Source: Elusimicrobiales bacterium
GTDB taxonomy: Bacteria; Elusimicrobiota; Elusimicrobia; Elusimicrobiales; UBA9959
DNA length: 64,000 nucleotides
Direction of reading: 5' to 3'
Assembly: GCA_031082205.1 (NCBI GenBank)
Contig: JAVHLJ010000008.1
Coordinates: 20,859 to 84,858 of the forward strand
Shown here: piece by piece, positions 16,701 to 25,031 of the stretch
Layout: each line of letters begins with the position of its first letter
Position numbering within the stretch: the stretch's first letter is position 1
Made by a program: the position numbers and the translations under genes
The notes under the pieces: generated by a model
Told to the model about the DNA's origin: nothing
Seen by the model: only the letters and a program-made list of their open reading frames with translations
Database searches by the model: none

Positions 16701-16913
16701 CGCAAGGAGCTGGAGGACGCGCTGCGGGCCAGGCTGAAGGAAGCGGAAGAGGAGAAGAACCGGCTCACGCTGATGGCCTGCCAGAAAGAGGAAGAGTATC
16801 TGGACCGTTACCAGAAGAAAGAGGAAGAACTGATGGCCTTCTGGGGCAAAAAGCAGAAAGAACTGGAAGAGCGCTACGACAGACTGAAGAAGGAGAAGGG
16901 CGGGGCGGCCTGA
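13791..16913 (+). CDS. Giant coiled-coil protein, 1040 residues
   Basis: Nearly every residue is in a predicted helix rich in Glu, Lys, Arg, Ala and Leu. After ~110 residues of less regular N-terminal sequence (LALRWAVEKIHTLQDDNSRL; Trp-containing KKWQGTIRTWEENWKT) come ~900 residues of long heptad-like coiled coil, interrupted by short EEWLLEKERL-type segments. No Walker motifs, signal peptide or membrane helix is seen, so it is not SMC/RecN-like. It is followed 16 bp later by a second protein of the same type. Likely a cytoplasmic scaffold or filament, function unknown. ATG 13791 was chosen over an upstream TTG because of GGAGG near 13775. Confidence 0.85.
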   Translation: MEQEPKLDPAAINDIETAKLALRWAVEKIHTLQDDNSRLKEDARNKTSAVRSLTAQIEQKEEVLKKWQGTIRTWEENWKTQTAMEADLRAKIREQLLNEETANWRQARAQLEKEIQALKQELSEKEAEIGRIKLSAIEESRKTQELKQEELEAVLKKHEDNFAERENALRLRYEALEKELVEKSRIEAERADLEARGRLELREREISALHKAKEEQLEKFRRQLEDEHLARMAEVSEKEAVAGREARLRLEEERTRLLEGLEKEHDERLKKIEELFAGRHEEALKRLEERERDLKQEKEAEMEALKAANQRELSEIRDRLQGYIRQREQEYVEMRLEMERQVVELVKKHDEETNAAYEKAVEESREKWRETALSQRKEMESAVEENNRRWEADWRKREKEAEAAAEARLRAEADRLRQENRLKEESLRGALLREQNEWMQQQAQAQEDSRRELEMHYEERLQSARRSLEDSYRAKEKALEERAASEAKRSAAAWQAREEEWLLEKERLIMSEKERLKDEFRKYRDVLKEKYGHFEDELRLKYAQQELEAAAGLKEQLAARSAELEEAARQEREKTRAELDAQRQALQAREARLEETLKDVRRGHQQELLAAEKAAAEKLRAWKEEQERLFAEKLAQREEMLKGEYSDRAARLEDEKASFLRDLAGREKDLDARLEQAKAEYARRLAEEKRRLEDSLKPRELAVKNREAEIDAAKARLEQELGEAKIKLLQEAQVKDHENFEKLARAREEMYRALDSHRASLEQEHDKRLEELRGKEAAMQKHFEEKTAELSAAMRRQRDEEREKAALEAEARKAELEASFQDKIKKIEADFADRTARLEASFDARAREHLAAQEASLNRRREELEAAARQKEMDLERRYLELGQKISADSEKDRTAWEAQKTELISRERQALRAEFEKKEALLGQKLDDELSRSKQARLKLEEEFSKRKDELERHYHSELEKSRAAMDKLRKELEDALRARLKEAEEEKNRLTLMACQKEEEYLDRYQKKEEELMAFWGKKQKELEERYDRLKKEKGGAA

Positions 16914-16929
16914 ACGCCCCGCGGCCCTT

Positions 16930-19839
16930 ATGTCCGGAAGCGGCGACTACGAGGAAATACTGAGGGAGACCGAGCTCGACTCGGCCAAGATGATCCTCAG
17001 GCTCACCTCCGAACTCAGGGAGAAGGAGGCGGAACTCTCCACCCTGCGGTCGCGCTCTTTCGAGGAGATACAGCGCAGCAACAAGGCCAAGGACGCGGAA
17101 TACGAGGCGCTGATGCGGGGCCACGAGGACCGCATCAAGAAACGGGAGCAGGAGGTGGCCCAGCTCCTGGTGGAGAAGGAATCCTCCCTCTGGCAGAAAT
17201 ACCAGAAGATGCTCGACGAGGCGATCTCCCTCCACCGCGCCGAGCTCGAAGAAGAACGGGACAGGCTCAGGGCCGAGATAGCCCGCAAGGAAGAGGAGAT
17301 CTCCGAGCAGAAGCGCAGGCTGCGCGCGGAGATGGAGCAGGTCTTCCGCCAGTGGCAGGGGGAGCGCGAGTCGGAATTCAAGGCCGAAAGGGAAACTTTC
17401 ATAGAGCAGATGAAGCTCGGCAGGGAAATGGCCAGGAAAGAGGCGGCCGAGCAGACCAAAAAGCTGGAAGCCATCTGGGAACAGCGGCTCCTGCAGGCCC
17501 GGGAGGAGCAGGACGCGCGCCACCGCCTGGAGACGGAGGCGGCGGCCAGGGACCTGGGCGAAAAGCACCTGGCCGCGATCAAGGACCTTTCCGAAAAGCT
17601 CTCCGCCGAATTCGCGGAAAGGGAAAGGCAGCTTTACGCCACTTATTCCGCCTGGCTCGAAGACAATAAAAAACTTTCCGACAAGACGCTCTCGGAGCGG
17701 CTGTCCCAGGTGGAAGCGGATTTTTCCTCGCGGCTATCCAAAACGGAAGAGCTCCTGGCCGAAGCCGGCCGTGAGCTCGCCCGCAGGCAGCAGGACTGGG
17801 CCGCGGAGAAGGAGCAGCTGCGCAGGCGGCAGGAAGAGCGGGAGCTGGAACTCCTGGCCCGTCAAAAAGAGCTGGAGGAAGAGGCGAGGGCCGCGGAGAA
17901 GGCCCTGGCCGAAAAGGCGGCCAGGCTGGAGGAAGAATCCCGCCGCGCCACGGCCGCCGCCAGGGCCGAACTGGAGGCCAGGGAGAAACGGCTTACCCGG
18001 GAACTGGAAACCCGCAAGAACGAGTTCCGCTCCGAAATGGAGAAAGCCGAAGCGGAAGCCGCGGAAAAGAAACGCGAGCTGGCCGCGGAACAGGCCAGGC
18101 TCCAGTCCTACAGGGCGCAGATGTCGGAACAACTGCGCGCGAGGGAGGCCGAGCTTTCGGCCTCTTTCGAGGAACAACTGGCGCTGCACAGGGCCTCGCT
18201 GGAAGAAGGGCTGGCCATGAAGGAAAAAGCCCTCTCCGCCAGGTACTCCGAAATAGAGCGCCGCAGCGTATCGCTGAAAAAGCAGCTGGAGGAGCGCGCG
18301 GCCGAGAACGAAAAGCTCAAGAACGACAACCTCTTCCTGGCGGCCCAGATAGCGGAAAGAGAGAAGGCCTTCGAGTCCTTCTCCGCCGCGGAAAAAGCCA
18401 GGATAGAGGAAGCCAGGAGGAAGCTGGAAGACTCCTACCGCTCCCGCGCCGCCGAACTGGAAGCCGCCTTTTCGGCGCGGGAGAAGGCCGCGGCGGAAGA
18501 GTTCTCCCGCAGGCTGGCCGCGGAGCAGGCGCGCTTCGAGGCGAGGGACCTCAACCGCGAACAGGCTTTCAGGGCCCGGCAGGAAGAGCTGCTGGCCAGG
18601 GAAGCCGGCTTCGAAAAACGTTTCATCGAAGAGGTGAAGGACCGCGAGGCCCGGATAGAGGCGGGGTTCAAAGGCGTGGTCCAGGACCTCAACCGGAAGA
18701 TCAGGGAAAGCGCCGAGGAGGCCGACCGGGCCCTGGCGGAGGAACGGGCCTCCGCGCGCGCGGAGCTGGAGGGCCTGCGGTCCCGCTACGAGGCCCTGCT
18801 GCAGGAGCGGGCGTCCGCGCAGGCTTCGGCCATGCAGTCGGCCCGCGACGAGGCGGCGAAACGGGCCTCCGAGCAGGCGGAGATAGAGAAGCAGACCCTG
18901 AAAGAACGGCTCGAGGCCAGGGCGGAAGAGGCCCTGTCCAGGGCCCGCGCCCTTGAAGAGCAGGCCAGGCTGGCGTCAAAGGGCCGGGAGCAGGCCATGG
19001 AGGCCGCCAATCTGGCCAAGCAGGAGCTGGAGACCGCCAGCATCCGTATCGAGGAACTCGAGCACGAGAAACAGCTTCTCATACAGGAGAACATAAACAA
19101 GTCCCGCGACCTGAGGCAGGTCATGGAGAAGGACTATCTCCAGAAACTGGAGACGATAGAACAGAATTACCTGCGGCAGATGGCCGAGGTGGTAAAGAAC
19201 TCCGGCGTGACGGAGAAATCACAGCAGGAGGACTTCTTCGGCAAGATGGAGTTCCTGCGCAAAGAGCTGGCGGCCCGCTACCAGGCACAGGCCGCGGACC
19301 TGGAGAAAGCCTACCTGGAGCGGGAGCGCAAGATAGCGTCCTCGCTGGAAGGGACTTTCGCGCTCAAAGAGAAAGCCCTGCAGACCCGCTACGAGCAGCT
19401 CGAGAGAAGCTACCAGTCCATCATGTCCGGGAAGCTCATGGAGATAGAGAAGGACCGCGCCGCGGCCGAGAGCGTGGCCAGGCTGCAGGCGGAGCTGGAG
19501 GAGAAGAACCGCGAGCTGGAAGAAAAAGTGCGGACGCAGGACGAAAAACTGCGCGGCCTCGCCGAAAGGCTCGAGGCGGCGTTCGCGGAACGGCAGAAAG
19601 AACTGGAGTCCTCCCTCAAGCTCAAGGTCGCGCAGGCGGAGACCGACAGGGCCAAGCTCAAAGCCCTCATGGAGCAGGAGCAGCAGATAGTTGCCAACCT
19701 GCAGAAGCGCGAGGTGGCGCTGCAGGACGCCTACGCCCGCAAGGAAGCGGAAATGGCCAAAGAGTTCAAAGAGACCCGCGAGCGCCTGGAGAAGGAATAC
19801 CAGCGCAAGCTCGGTGAAAGCAAGCCCGGCGGGGGCTGA
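16930..19839 (+). CDS. Giant coiled-coil protein, 969 residues (tandem partner)
   Basis: Like its upstream neighbour it is almost entirely charged coiled coil, with a short N-terminal cap (SGDYEEILRETELDSAKMI) and sequence such as LWQKYQKMLDEAISLHRAEL. No enzymatic motif, membrane span or signal peptide. Both share the compositional pattern and phrases (KEKALQ/SARYEQLE, EKEYQRKL), which suggests ancient duplication. The genes form a two-gene operon. Together they could build hetero-oligomeric rods like crescentin- or FilP-type intermediate-filament-like proteins; this is inference from composition only. Confidence 0.85.
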   Translation: MSGSGDYEEILRETELDSAKMILRLTSELREKEAELSTLRSRSFEEIQRSNKAKDAEYEALMRGHEDRIKKREQEVAQLLVEKESSLWQKYQKMLDEAISLHRAELEEERDRLRAEIARKEEEISEQKRRLRAEMEQVFRQWQGERESEFKAERETFIEQMKLGREMARKEAAEQTKKLEAIWEQRLLQAREEQDARHRLETEAAARDLGEKHLAAIKDLSEKLSAEFAERERQLYATYSAWLEDNKKLSDKTLSERLSQVEADFSSRLSKTEELLAEAGRELARRQQDWAAEKEQLRRRQEERELELLARQKELEEEARAAEKALAEKAARLEEESRRATAAARAELEAREKRLTRELETRKNEFRSEMEKAEAEAAEKKRELAAEQARLQSYRAQMSEQLRAREAELSASFEEQLALHRASLEEGLAMKEKALSARYSEIERRSVSLKKQLEERAAENEKLKNDNLFLAAQIAEREKAFESFSAAEKARIEEARRKLEDSYRSRAAELEAAFSAREKAAAEEFSRRLAAEQARFEARDLNREQAFRARQEELLAREAGFEKRFIEEVKDREARIEAGFKGVVQDLNRKIRESAEEADRALAEERASARAELEGLRSRYEALLQERASAQASAMQSARDEAAKRASEQAEIEKQTLKERLEARAEEALSRARALEEQARLASKGREQAMEAANLAKQELETASIRIEELEHEKQLLIQENINKSRDLRQVMEKDYLQKLETIEQNYLRQMAEVVKNSGVTEKSQQEDFFGKMEFLRKELAARYQAQAADLEKAYLERERKIASSLEGTFALKEKALQTRYEQLERSYQSIMSGKLMEIEKDRAAAESVARLQAELEEKNRELEEKVRTQDEKLRGLAERLEAAFAERQKELESSLKLKVAQAETDRAKLKALMEQEQQIVANLQKREVALQDAYARKEAEMAKEFKETRERLEKEYQRKLGESKPGGG

Positions 19840-19883
19840 AAAAGCCTCCGCCGAAGAACGTCCCGCCTCCCCCCTCTTCTTTC

Positions 19884-19919
19884 TTGACTGCCGTTATGAA
19901 ATTTTAAATAATAATCCCC
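19884..19919 (+). promoter_or_regulatory. pdaD promoter giving a leaderless mRNA
   Basis: TTGACT at 19884-19889, 17 bp spacer, AATAAT at 19907-19912, then the ATG at 19920. The distance from -10 to ATG is 7 bases, where transcription usually starts, and no Shine-Dalgarno is present, so translation probably begins at the first base of the mRNA. Confidence 0.65.
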
Positions 19920-20468
19920 ATGTCAACCCTCGTTCCCAAAGAAGTTTTCCTTACCAAAGGCCTGGGCCGCCACAAGGAGAAGCTCGCCAGCTTCGAAGAG
20001 GCCCTCCGGGACGCCAAGATAGCCAAGTACAATCTTGTCCACGTCTCCAGCATCTTCCCCCCTCACTGCAAGGTCATACCCAGGCATAAGGGCGTAGAGA
20101 AGCTCAAGCCCGGCCAGATACTGCACTGCGTGCTCAGCCGCAACACGGTCAACGAGAACCACCGGCTCATCGCCTCTTCCGTCGGCCTGGCGCTGCCCAA
20201 GGACAAGAGCCACTACGGCTACATCTCGGAGCACCACTCCTTCGGGGAGACCGACGAGCAGACCGGGGAATACGCCGAGGACCTGGCCGCGCTCATGCTC
20301 TCGACCATACAGGGCATAGAGTTCGGCTGCGAGACGACCTGGGACCAGAAGGAAGAGATCTGGAAGCTCAGCGGCAAGATAGTGAAGACCACGAACATCA
20401 CCCAGTCCGCCATAGGCTCGGAAAACGTCTGGACCACCACGGTGGCCGCGGCCGTATTCCTGTTCTGA
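19920..20468 (+). CDS. pdaD: Pyruvoyl-dependent arginine decarboxylase
   Basis: 182 residues. NLVHVSSIFPP at residues 38-48 contains the Ser-Ser pair (Ser43-Ser44) where the family self-cleaves to make the pyruvoyl cofactor. GETDEQTGEYAEDLAALML and the C-terminal NITQSAIGSENVWTTTVAAAVFL match the conserved parts of PdaD. The enzyme turns arginine into agmatine and CO2; it is best known from archaea and some bacteria, and replaces the PLP-type SpeA. Agmatinase follows, giving a two-step route to putrescine. The promoter suggests a leaderless transcript. Confidence 0.93.
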   Translation: MSTLVPKEVFLTKGLGRHKEKLASFEEALRDAKIAKYNLVHVSSIFPPHCKVIPRHKGVEKLKPGQILHCVLSRNTVNENHRLIASSVGLALPKDKSHYGYISEHHSFGETDEQTGEYAEDLAALMLSTIQGIEFGCETTWDQKEEIWKLSGKIVKTTNITQSAIGSENVWTTTVAAAVFLF

Positions 20469-20499
20469 CAAGGGGCCGACGGCGCGTACCGGGCCGCCC

Positions 20500-20531
20500 G
20501 GGGACACCATGCTGCATGGTGTCCCCTTTTT
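20500..20531 (+). repeat. 27-bp palindromic repeat, copy 1 (doubles as a terminator)
   Basis: GGGGACACCATGC, T, GCATGGTGTCCCC: a perfect 13-bp inverted repeat at 20500-20526 with a one-base centre, followed by five T (20527-20531). It lies between pdaD and speB, and on RNA would form a strong hairpin with a T tract, so it may stop or attenuate transcription into speB. Three more copies lie at 36658, 40931 and 45454. Confidence 0.85.
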
Positions 20532-20560
20532 ACTCGACAGGGATTTAACGGAGCCGAACC

Positions 20561-21436
20561 ATGAAGATACGCCCCAACAAAGTCCAGTTCGTGACGGCCG
20601 ACAGCGCGCCGCTGGAGAACGCCCGCTTCGCGGTGGTACCGGTGCCGTGGGAAAAAACCACCTCTTACGGCCACGGCACCGCCAGGGGCCCGGCCGCCGT
20701 TATAGACGCCTCCTGGCAGCTCGAGTTCCTGGATGAAGAGACCGGGCGGGAAACCTGGAAGGAAGGGATCTTCACGGCGGCCCCGGCCGACTGCTCCCTC
20801 AGCGAGAAGAAGTTCTTTCCCGAACTGGAAAACTACGTCGAACGGCTGCTCGGCTCGACCCGGGCCGTTCCGTTCTTCATCGGCGGGGAACACAGCGTGA
20901 CCCAGGGGCTCCTCCCCCCTTTCCAGAAGAGATACAAGGACCTCTCGATACTGCACTTCGACGCGCACGCCGACCTCCGGCCGGAGTACGAAGGGACTCC
21001 CCGCAGCCACGCTTCCGCGCTTTACCCCGCGTCGAGGACCACGCCGACCGTACAGGTGGGCATACGCAGCGTCTCTCACGACGAGAAGGTCTACATGAAC
21101 GCCGGCAAGGTGAAGACGTTCCTGGCCCACGCGCACCGCGACAACCAGGCGCTGATACGCAAGGTCCTGGCCTCGCTGACCGGCACGGTATACATCACCA
21201 TAGACGTGGACGGGTTCGACCCGTACGTCATGCCCGCGACGGGAACGCCGCAGCCGGGCGGGTTCGGCTGGTACGAGGCGCTCGACCTCTTCCGGGCCGT
21301 ATGTTCAAAAAAGAATGTGGTGGGCGTGGACATAGTGGAAGTGGCGCCCCGCAAGGCCGACACCGTCACGGAATTCAACGCCGCCAAGCTGGCCTACCGT
21401 CTCATGGGCTACATCTCCGCCGGGGACCGCCGGTGA
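20561..21436 (+). CDS. speB: Agmatinase (ureohydrolase family)
   Basis: 291 residues. The dimanganese ligands of the ureohydrolase fold are present: GGEHS (His111), DAHAD (Asp134, His136, Asp138) and DVDGFDP (Asp215, Asp217). Length and the pairing with arginine decarboxylase point to agmatinase (agmatine to putrescine plus urea) rather than arginase. RSHASALYP replaces the usual SHGT stretch, a moderate variation near the substrate pocket. GGAGCC precedes the ATG. The stop overlaps the next start (GTGA). Confidence 0.9.
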   Translation: MKIRPNKVQFVTADSAPLENARFAVVPVPWEKTTSYGHGTARGPAAVIDASWQLEFLDEETGRETWKEGIFTAAPADCSLSEKKFFPELENYVERLLGSTRAVPFFIGGEHSVTQGLLPPFQKRYKDLSILHFDAHADLRPEYEGTPRSHASALYPASRTTPTVQVGIRSVSHDEKVYMNAGKVKTFLAHAHRDNQALIRKVLASLTGTVYITIDVDGFDPYVMPATGTPQPGGFGWYEALDLFRAVCSKKNVVGVDIVEVAPRKADTVTEFNAAKLAYRLMGYISAGDRR

Positions 21437-21993
21437 CGGGGTCCGCGAGGCCGCTGCTGCTGGCCTGCGCCGCGGCGTTCCTTTCCGGCTGCGCGGCCCC
21501 GGCGTTCATCAAGGGAGCCGGCGGCCTGGAATACTATCACGGCCGCACGCGGTTCTTCTCTCCGGACGGCAGGCTTCCCTATGGCGGCAGCGATTCGGCC
21601 CTAAAGAGGGAGATAGTAGAGGGAGGAGGCATGATAATAGAGACCTTCACCCAGCCCGGCGTTTCCCCCGGCATGCCGCCCGAGGAGCGGGTGACAACCC
21701 TCACCAGGATAGGCCGGTCGCTCTCCTACAGCGTTTCCGAATACGGCGGCGCGGTCAGTGGAACCGTCACATTTTCAGGCCGCGGCCTGGATAAATGGAG
21801 ATACGATCTGACCATCGAAGGCGAAGGCTACCTTACCGGCTACGGCGAAATAAAGGACGACGAGCTGTTAACCGAAAAGAAACTGGAGCAGCCCGGCCGG
21901 CCGATGCTGGTCAGGGACGAACTGAAAAAAGTTTCCAGGAAGCACTACCATCTGCAGGTGGAGGGGATGAAGCCCCTTCCGGGAACGGAGTAA
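21433..21993 (+). CDS. Lipoprotein of unknown function
   Basis: 186 residues from a GTG that overlaps the agmatinase stop (GTGA). Signal peptide with lipobox LSGC (Cys at residue 19). The mature part is rich in Gly, Thr and charged residues in beta-like stretches (SVSEYGGAVSGTVTFSG; KWRYDLTIEGEGYLTGYGE), perhaps a small lipocalin-like or beta-sandwich domain. Translational coupling to speB does not by itself imply a polyamine role. It ends 13 bp from a convergent gene. Confidence 0.75.
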   Translation: MTGSARPLLLACAAAFLSGCAAPAFIKGAGGLEYYHGRTRFFSPDGRLPYGGSDSALKREIVEGGGMIIETFTQPGVSPGMPPEERVTTLTRIGRSLSYSVSEYGGAVSGTVTFSGRGLDKWRYDLTIEGEGYLTGYGEIKDDELLTEKKLEQPGRPMLVRDELKKVSRKHYHLQVEGMKPLPGTE

Positions 21994-22006
21994 GGCCGGC
22001 CCCTCT

Positions 22007-23191
22007 TTATTCCAGGACGGACAAAGTGTCAAGGGCCGCTGCCGCCAGGGCCGTCCAGCCTCCTGGGGCGCGCCTAGCCAGCCAGTCCGCCGGGGCCAGG
22101 GCCGCGGCGTCCGCGACCGCCGCTTCCAGGTCAGCCGCTCCCGCGCGGCCGCCCCGGGACAGGGCGAGCGGCAGGAACCGGCCCGCCAGCCTGTCTAAAC
22201 TTCCGTACGGCTCCGGCCTGAAAAGCGCACCCTCCCTCGTCCAGAAACCCGCTCCCTCAGCGTCCGCGCCCAGCCAGCGGGTGAATATTTCTTTGTCCAG
22301 GCCGGTTATGAACGCAGGGGTCAGGGTCCCGGCGGCGGCCGCCGCCGACGACTCCTCCTCGAATTCCAGCACGGCGGGGACGAGCAGGAAATCTTCCGCC
22401 AGGCGCGGCAGCCGGTCGAAGGCCAGTTCGGACGCGGCATGGGGTCCCGCCCCCGCGATCAGTCCGGACCAGGCCAGTTCCTCGAAGAAATGACCGATCA
22501 GCCCGGCGAAAACAGGGCGGAATTCCCCGTCGCCGCCGGCGCGCGAGGCGATGTCGGATTGCACGGCGCGGCCGAGCTCATGCGCTATTACCGGCAGGTC
22601 GGAGGGATAGACCCCCCTGAAACTCTCCGGCAGGCGGACAATGGCCGGCGAAGAGGGATCGGGCCGCAGACAAAGAGGGACGTCCCCCTCAAGCAGCAGC
22701 CGGTTTCCGGGGAAAAATTCCATTATCAGGCCGCGTCCGCCCTCCACCGCCCCGTCCAATATCAGGCCGAGACGCCGCAAAGCCTCGGCCAGGGGCATCT
22801 GCGCGTCCGCCGGGGCCGGCAGCCTGGCACGGAGGTCGCGGCAGCTGAAGCCGGAAGCCCCGACCCTTCCGGCCTTCAGTTCGAGGGCCCTCAGGAGCGG
22901 CCCGCGCAGGGAGGCGGCGGCCGCCAGCAATGCGCCGCTGTCCATTGCCGGCGCGGCCGCGGCGGCGCGGGCCTGTCTGGCCGACAGGGCGCGGCCGAGC
23001 AGGGCAACCAGCGCGTCCTCCGCTCCCGCCCGTCCTCCGCGCAGCATCTCCCACGCCCGCGCCCGCTCGAAAGGGTCGGGAGAACGCAGAAGTTCCTCAG
23101 TCTCCTCGCGCGAATACTCCCGTCCGCCGGACAGGTACCGGATCCCGTCCCGTATCCTTACGTATTCCTCGAATATCCCGTCGCTGGTCAT
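22007..23191 (-). CDS. M3-like oligopeptidase homologue with a broken HExxH
   Basis: 394 residues from ATG 23191. VIAHELGRAVQSDIAS aligns in context with the M3 oligoendopeptidase motif HE(F/L)GHA, but the second zinc-ligand His is Arg, and FFEELAW about 35 residues later sits where the third ligand Glu is expected. The rest is Ala/Leu-rich helix, also as in M3. If the family call is right, this is a zinc-free pseudo-peptidase; M3 membership itself is uncertain because identity is low. It has no signal peptide. The original frame extends upstream, but that part is GC-repeat sequence and lacks a ribosome site. Confidence 0.55.
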   Translation of the reverse strand: MTSDGIFEEYVRIRDGIRYLSGGREYSREETEELLRSPDPFERARAWEMLRGGRAGAEDALVALLGRALSARQARAAAAAPAMDSGALLAAAASLRGPLLRALELKAGRVGASGFSCRDLRARLPAPADAQMPLAEALRRLGLILDGAVEGGRGLIMEFFPGNRLLLEGDVPLCLRPDPSSPAIVRLPESFRGVYPSDLPVIAHELGRAVQSDIASRAGGDGEFRPVFAGLIGHFFEELAWSGLIAGAGPHAASELAFDRLPRLAEDFLLVPAVLEFEEESSAAAAAGTLTPAFITGLDKEIFTRWLGADAEGAGFWTREGALFRPEPYGSLDRLAGRFLPLALSRGGRAGAADLEAAVADAAALAPADWLARRAPGGWTALAAAALDTLSVLE

Positions 23192-23332
23192 AAATAATTC
23201 CCCAATAAGGAGACAGCCGGGGGAGGCGCGAGCATCGTAAGCGCGAGCGCCGAGAGCCGAGGACCGACGCGCTATGCGCGCGAGTCCGTGTCCTGCGTGC
23301 TGGCACGCAGGCATCCCCGTGTAGTTCTCCTT
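23192..23332. other. Intergenic hairpin-rich stretch
   Basis: 141 bp between two minus-strand genes. It holds a perfect 9-bp hairpin CCTGCGTGC-TG-GCACGCAGG at 23292-23311 and several GCGC/GCGCG palindromes around 23262-23280. No T tract follows the hairpin on either strand, so it is not a standard terminator. No gene seen. Confidence 0.45.
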
Positions 23333-25000
23333 TTAGAACAACCCCGTAACGCTGCCGTCGGCGTCTATGTCCATTTTCTCCGAAGCCGGATGCTCCGGCA
23401 GGCCGGGCATGCGCATGATGTCGCCGGTGATCGGGATCAGGAAGCCCGCGCCCGCCGCCACCTCTATCTCCCGCACGGTCACCACGAAATCCTTGGGCCG
23501 GCCGATGAGCTCCGGGTTGTCGGAGAGCGACTTCTGGGTCTTGGCTATGCAGACCGGCAGCTTGTCCAGCCCCAGGCCGGTTATCTTCTCAAGGTCCTTC
23601 TTCGCGCGGGGAGTGTAGTCGATGTGCTTCGCCCCGTACATCTTCCCGGCTACGGCCTCTATCTTCTTCTCCACCGGCCAGTTCCAGTCGTATATCGGCT
23701 CGAAGCCGGGGCAGCAGTCCGCGGCCTTGAGCACCATGCGCGCCAGCTCCTCGGCGCCGCGCCCGCCCTGGCCCCACACGTCGGCCACCGCGACGGGCAC
23801 GCCCAGCGCCGCGCAGCGGTCCCTTACGACCGATATCTCCTCGTCCGTATCGTCCGCGAACTTATTTATGGCTATTACCGGAGAGACCTTGAACTGCTTC
23901 ATGTTCTCGACGTGTTTCTCCAGGTTCTCCAGCCCCCTGGCCACGCGGGCGGGGTCCGGCCGCTTTATCTCCTTCAGGTCGGCGCCGCCGTGGTACTTGA
24001 GCGCGCGCACGGTGGCCACCAGCACCGCCGCCGACGGCGCTATGCCGGCGTAGCGGCACTTGATGTCGAGGAACTTCTCGGCGCCCAGTTCGAAAGCGAA
24101 ACCCGCCTCGGTCACCACGTAATCGGAAAGGCTCATGCCCATGCGCGTGGCTATTATCGAATTGCAGCCGTGCGCGATATTGGCGAACGGCCCGCCGTGT
24201 ATGATGGCGGGAGTGCCCTCGCTGGTCTGCACCAGGTTGGGCATCAGCGCGTCCTTGAGCAGGGCCGCCATCGCGCCGCTGGCCTTGAGGTCGCGGGCGT
24301 AGACCGGTTTGCGGTCGTAGGTGTATCCGACGAAGATGTTCCCCAGTTTCTCCTTGAGGTGGACGAAATTCTCGGAGAGGCAGAGTATGGCCATCACTTC
24401 CGACGCGGCCACTATGTCGAAGCCGGTCTCGCGCGGGACCCCGCTCATCGTGCCGCCCAGGCCCACTATGATCTTGCGCAGCGACCTGTCGTTCATGTCC
24501 ATCACGCGCCGCCAGGCCACGGTGCGCGGGTCGATGCCGAGGTTGTTCTTCTTGTTCTGGATATTGTTGTCTATCATCGCCGCGAGCAGGTTGTGGGCCT
24601 TCTCGATGGCGGCGAAATCGCCGGTGAAGTGCAGGTTGATGTCCTCCATCGGCAGGACCTGGGACCAGCCGCCGCCCGTAGCCCCCCCCTTGACGCCGAA
24701 CACCGGGCCCAGCGAGGGCTCGCGCAGCACGACCATCGTCTTTTTCCCGATACGGTTGAGCCCCAGCGACAGGCCGATGGACACGGTGGTCTTGCCCTCG
24801 CCGGCCGGGGTAGGGGAGATGGCCGAGACAAGGATAAGCCGGCTGCGCTTCGCTTTTTCCCGGTCGATGAGACGCAGCGGGAGCTTGGCCTTGTATTTGC
24901 CGTAGTAGTGGAGATCGTCCTCCGGCACGCCGAGCCCGGCCGCGATGTCGCGCACGTGCCTGAGACTTATCTTCCTGGCTATTTCGATATCGGTAGGCAT
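23333..25000 (-). CDS. fhs: Formate--tetrahydrofolate ligase
   Basis: 555 residues, normal length. Near the N-terminus are the nucleotide loop PTPAGEGKTTVSIGL and SLGPVFGVKGGATGGG; KFADDTDEEI and GFEPIYDW also fit the family. It activates formate to 10-formyl-THF with ATP (one-carbon metabolism; part of the Wood-Ljungdahl methyl branch or formate assimilation). Start ATG 25000 has GGGGGA upstream. It is 31 bp downstream of the hydroxyacyl-CoA dehydrogenase-like gene, the last of a run from recA. Confidence 0.95.
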   Translation of the reverse strand: MPTDIEIARKISLRHVRDIAAGLGVPEDDLHYYGKYKAKLPLRLIDREKAKRSRLILVSAISPTPAGEGKTTVSIGLSLGLNRIGKKTMVVLREPSLGPVFGVKGGATGGGWSQVLPMEDINLHFTGDFAAIEKAHNLLAAMIDNNIQNKKNNLGIDPRTVAWRRVMDMNDRSLRKIIVGLGGTMSGVPRETGFDIVAASEVMAILCLSENFVHLKEKLGNIFVGYTYDRKPVYARDLKASGAMAALLKDALMPNLVQTSEGTPAIIHGGPFANIAHGCNSIIATRMGMSLSDYVVTEAGFAFELGAEKFLDIKCRYAGIAPSAAVLVATVRALKYHGGADLKEIKRPDPARVARGLENLEKHVENMKQFKVSPVIAINKFADDTDEEISVVRDRCAALGVPVAVADVWGQGGRGAEELARMVLKAADCCPGFEPIYDWNWPVEKKIEAVAGKMYGAKHIDYTPRAKKDLEKITGLGLDKLPVCIAKTQKSLSDNPELIGRPKDFVVTVREIEVAAGAGFLIPITGDIMRMPGLPEHPASEKMDIDADGSVTGLF

Positions 25001-25031
25001 TTTTCCCCCTGTGAGCGGCCGCAAGGCCGCG

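Noticed and set aside
13791..19839. SMC, RecN or Rad50-like ATPases
   Set aside because: No Walker A, Walker B or signature motif in either protein, and no hinge-like Gly-rich break.
23205..23310. Shared repeat with the region 59240-59340
   Set aside because: Only a short GCGCTATGCGC-like word and a similar GC-rich style are shared; too short to call a repeat.
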